NCBI GenBank assembly: GCA_030063045.1
Contig: JAQSEB010000122.1
Location: 186,001-250,000, forward strand
Direction of reading: 5' to 3'
DNA: 64,000 nt
DNA from: Pratylenchus scribneri
Taxonomy: Eukaryota > Nematoda > Chromadorea > Rhabditida > Pratylenchidae
Made by a program: the position numbers and the translations under genes. The stretch's first letter is position 1. Each line of letters starts with the position of its first letter. Of the stretch, positions 63,201 to 64,000 are shown in pieces. Under the pieces are notes generated by a model. That model made no database searches and had not been told where the DNA came from. It worked only from the letters and a program-made list of their open reading frames with translations.

Positions 63201-64000
63201 AATTTTTAAGAATATCTTATTATCTAATTTTATGTAGAATTAAGACTGCAAATGCATTTTCTATGTGATTTTTTTATCTATTTTTTGTATACATCTACGT
63301 ATACATCTACACAGAATATAGTCTGCAAATGCATTTTAGAGACTTATTTTTTGTCCAGGGAGAGGTCTATTTAATTCTGCAATTTTTAAGAATATTTTAT
63401 TATCTAATTTTATGTAGAATTAAGACTGCAAATGCATTTTTTATGTGATTTTTTAGCTATTTTTTGTATACATCTACGTATACATCTACACAGAATATAG
63501 TCTGCAAATGCATTTTCCATTGGATTTTTGATAATTTTTTTGTATACATCTACGTATACATCTACACAGAATATAGTCTGCAAATGCATTTTCCATGGGA
63601 AGATTTATAATTTTTTGTATACATCTACGTATACATCTACACAGAATAAAGTCTGCAAATGCATTTTCCATGGGAAGATTTATAATTTTTGTATACATCT
63701 ACGTATACATCTACACAGAATAAAGTCTGCAAATGCATTTTAGAGACTTATTTTTTGTCCAGGGAGAGGTCTATTAATTCTGCAATTTTTAAGAATATCT
63801 TATTATCTAATTTTATGTAGAATTAAGACTGCAAATGCATTTTCTATGTGATTTTTTTTATCTATTTTTTGTATACATCTACGTATACATTTACACAGAA
63901 TATAGTCTGCAAATGCATTTTCCATTGGATTTTTGATAATTTTTTTGTATACATCTACGTATACATCTACACAGAATATAGTCTGCAAATGCATTTTCCA
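57221..64000. repeat. Satellite array, right end
   Basis: Satellite continues to the window edge. In 59.28-60.2 kb long units are followed by A tails (near 59310 and 59790) and by runs of up to five A monomers, a composition not seen elsewhere. The one-base-deletion marker of a superunit start recurs at 63772. I see no gene. Confidence 0.96.

Larger units (their letters stand above)
49231..63485. repeat. Superunit 3 (about 14.3 kb, no LTR element)
   Basis: It starts with the same variant string as superunits 1 and 2 (matching 24810-25433 at offset 24,421) but then diverges. It has no retrotransposon and contains two copies of the 1,324-bp insert inside an approximately 4.3-kb tandem repeat (corresponding points 49231, 53632 and 57969). 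The next restart is at about 63486, so superunit 4 is cut by the window end. Confidence 0.7.

Noticed and set aside
1..64000. CRISPR-like regular spacing in the satellite
   Set aside because: The variable cassettes are a few recurring types and not unique spacers, the constant part is longer than the variable part, and the DNA is clearly from an animal.
1..64000. POU octamer site (atgcaaat) in every monomer
   Set aside because: The monomer has ctgcaaatgca, one base off the octamer on either strand, so no exact site exists.

Overview
The window is eukaryotic, almost certainly metazoan DNA. It is dominated by one AT-rich satellite array, which fills about 49 kb of the 64 kb. The array is interrupted by two copies of a 6,029-bp LTR retrotransposon of the BEL/Pao superfamily (a group known only from animals) and by two copies of a 1,324-bp insert of unknown type. 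No host gene, tRNA, rRNA or CRISPR is visible. The species cannot be read from the sequence. A nematode is plausible from the style of the Gag zinc knuckles and from short GC-rich palindromes in AT-rich DNA, but this is a guess.

Satellite. The monomer is 75-76 bp: a nearly constant block (gaatatagtctgcaaatgca then tttt at the front; gtatacatctac twice, then acaca at the back) around a variable cassette of about 26 bp. Cassette types are A (ccatgggaag..., 75 bp), B (ccatgggatg..., 76 bp), D (ccattggatt..., 76 bp) and long units C/E (179-181 bp). The long units carry an extra segment of about 104 bp and then a ctatgtg (C) or tttatgtg (E) tail. A-B-B-C makes a 407-bp higher-order repeat. Larger repeats of 2,954, about 3,060-3,210, about 4,008 and about 4,330-4,400 bp sit above it. 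The top level is a superunit starting near 1624, 24810, 49231 and 63486 (spacings 23,186, 24,421 and 14,255 bp).

Retrotransposon (5653-11681 and 31807-37835, minus strand). It has 311-bp LTRs and CTGCA target duplications, in the order Gag, integrase polyprotein, multi-membrane protein, Pro-rich protein. Protease, reverse transcriptase and RNase H are absent. The second open frame begins at the motif that normally follows RNase H, and its ATG overlaps the gag stop (ATGA). Both copies lie at the same monomer position with the same flanks, 26,154 bp apart, so one insertion was copied when the surrounding satellite duplicated. I saw at least four substitutions between copies, one of them a stop in the membrane ORF of copy 2. 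Expression would give capsid protein, integrase and a membrane protein, but reverse transcription would have to come from another element.

The 1,324-bp insert (51572-52895 and 55897-57220) sits in a long satellite unit with a TCTAA duplication. It has a 31-bp minisatellite, one imperfect GC-rich hairpin and a perfect 18-bp hairpin forming its right end, and no convincing gene. It was also copied by tandem duplication of its satellite context (4,325 bp offset).

The many short open frames over the satellite, on both strands, are by-products of repeats short of stop codons and are not annotated as genes.
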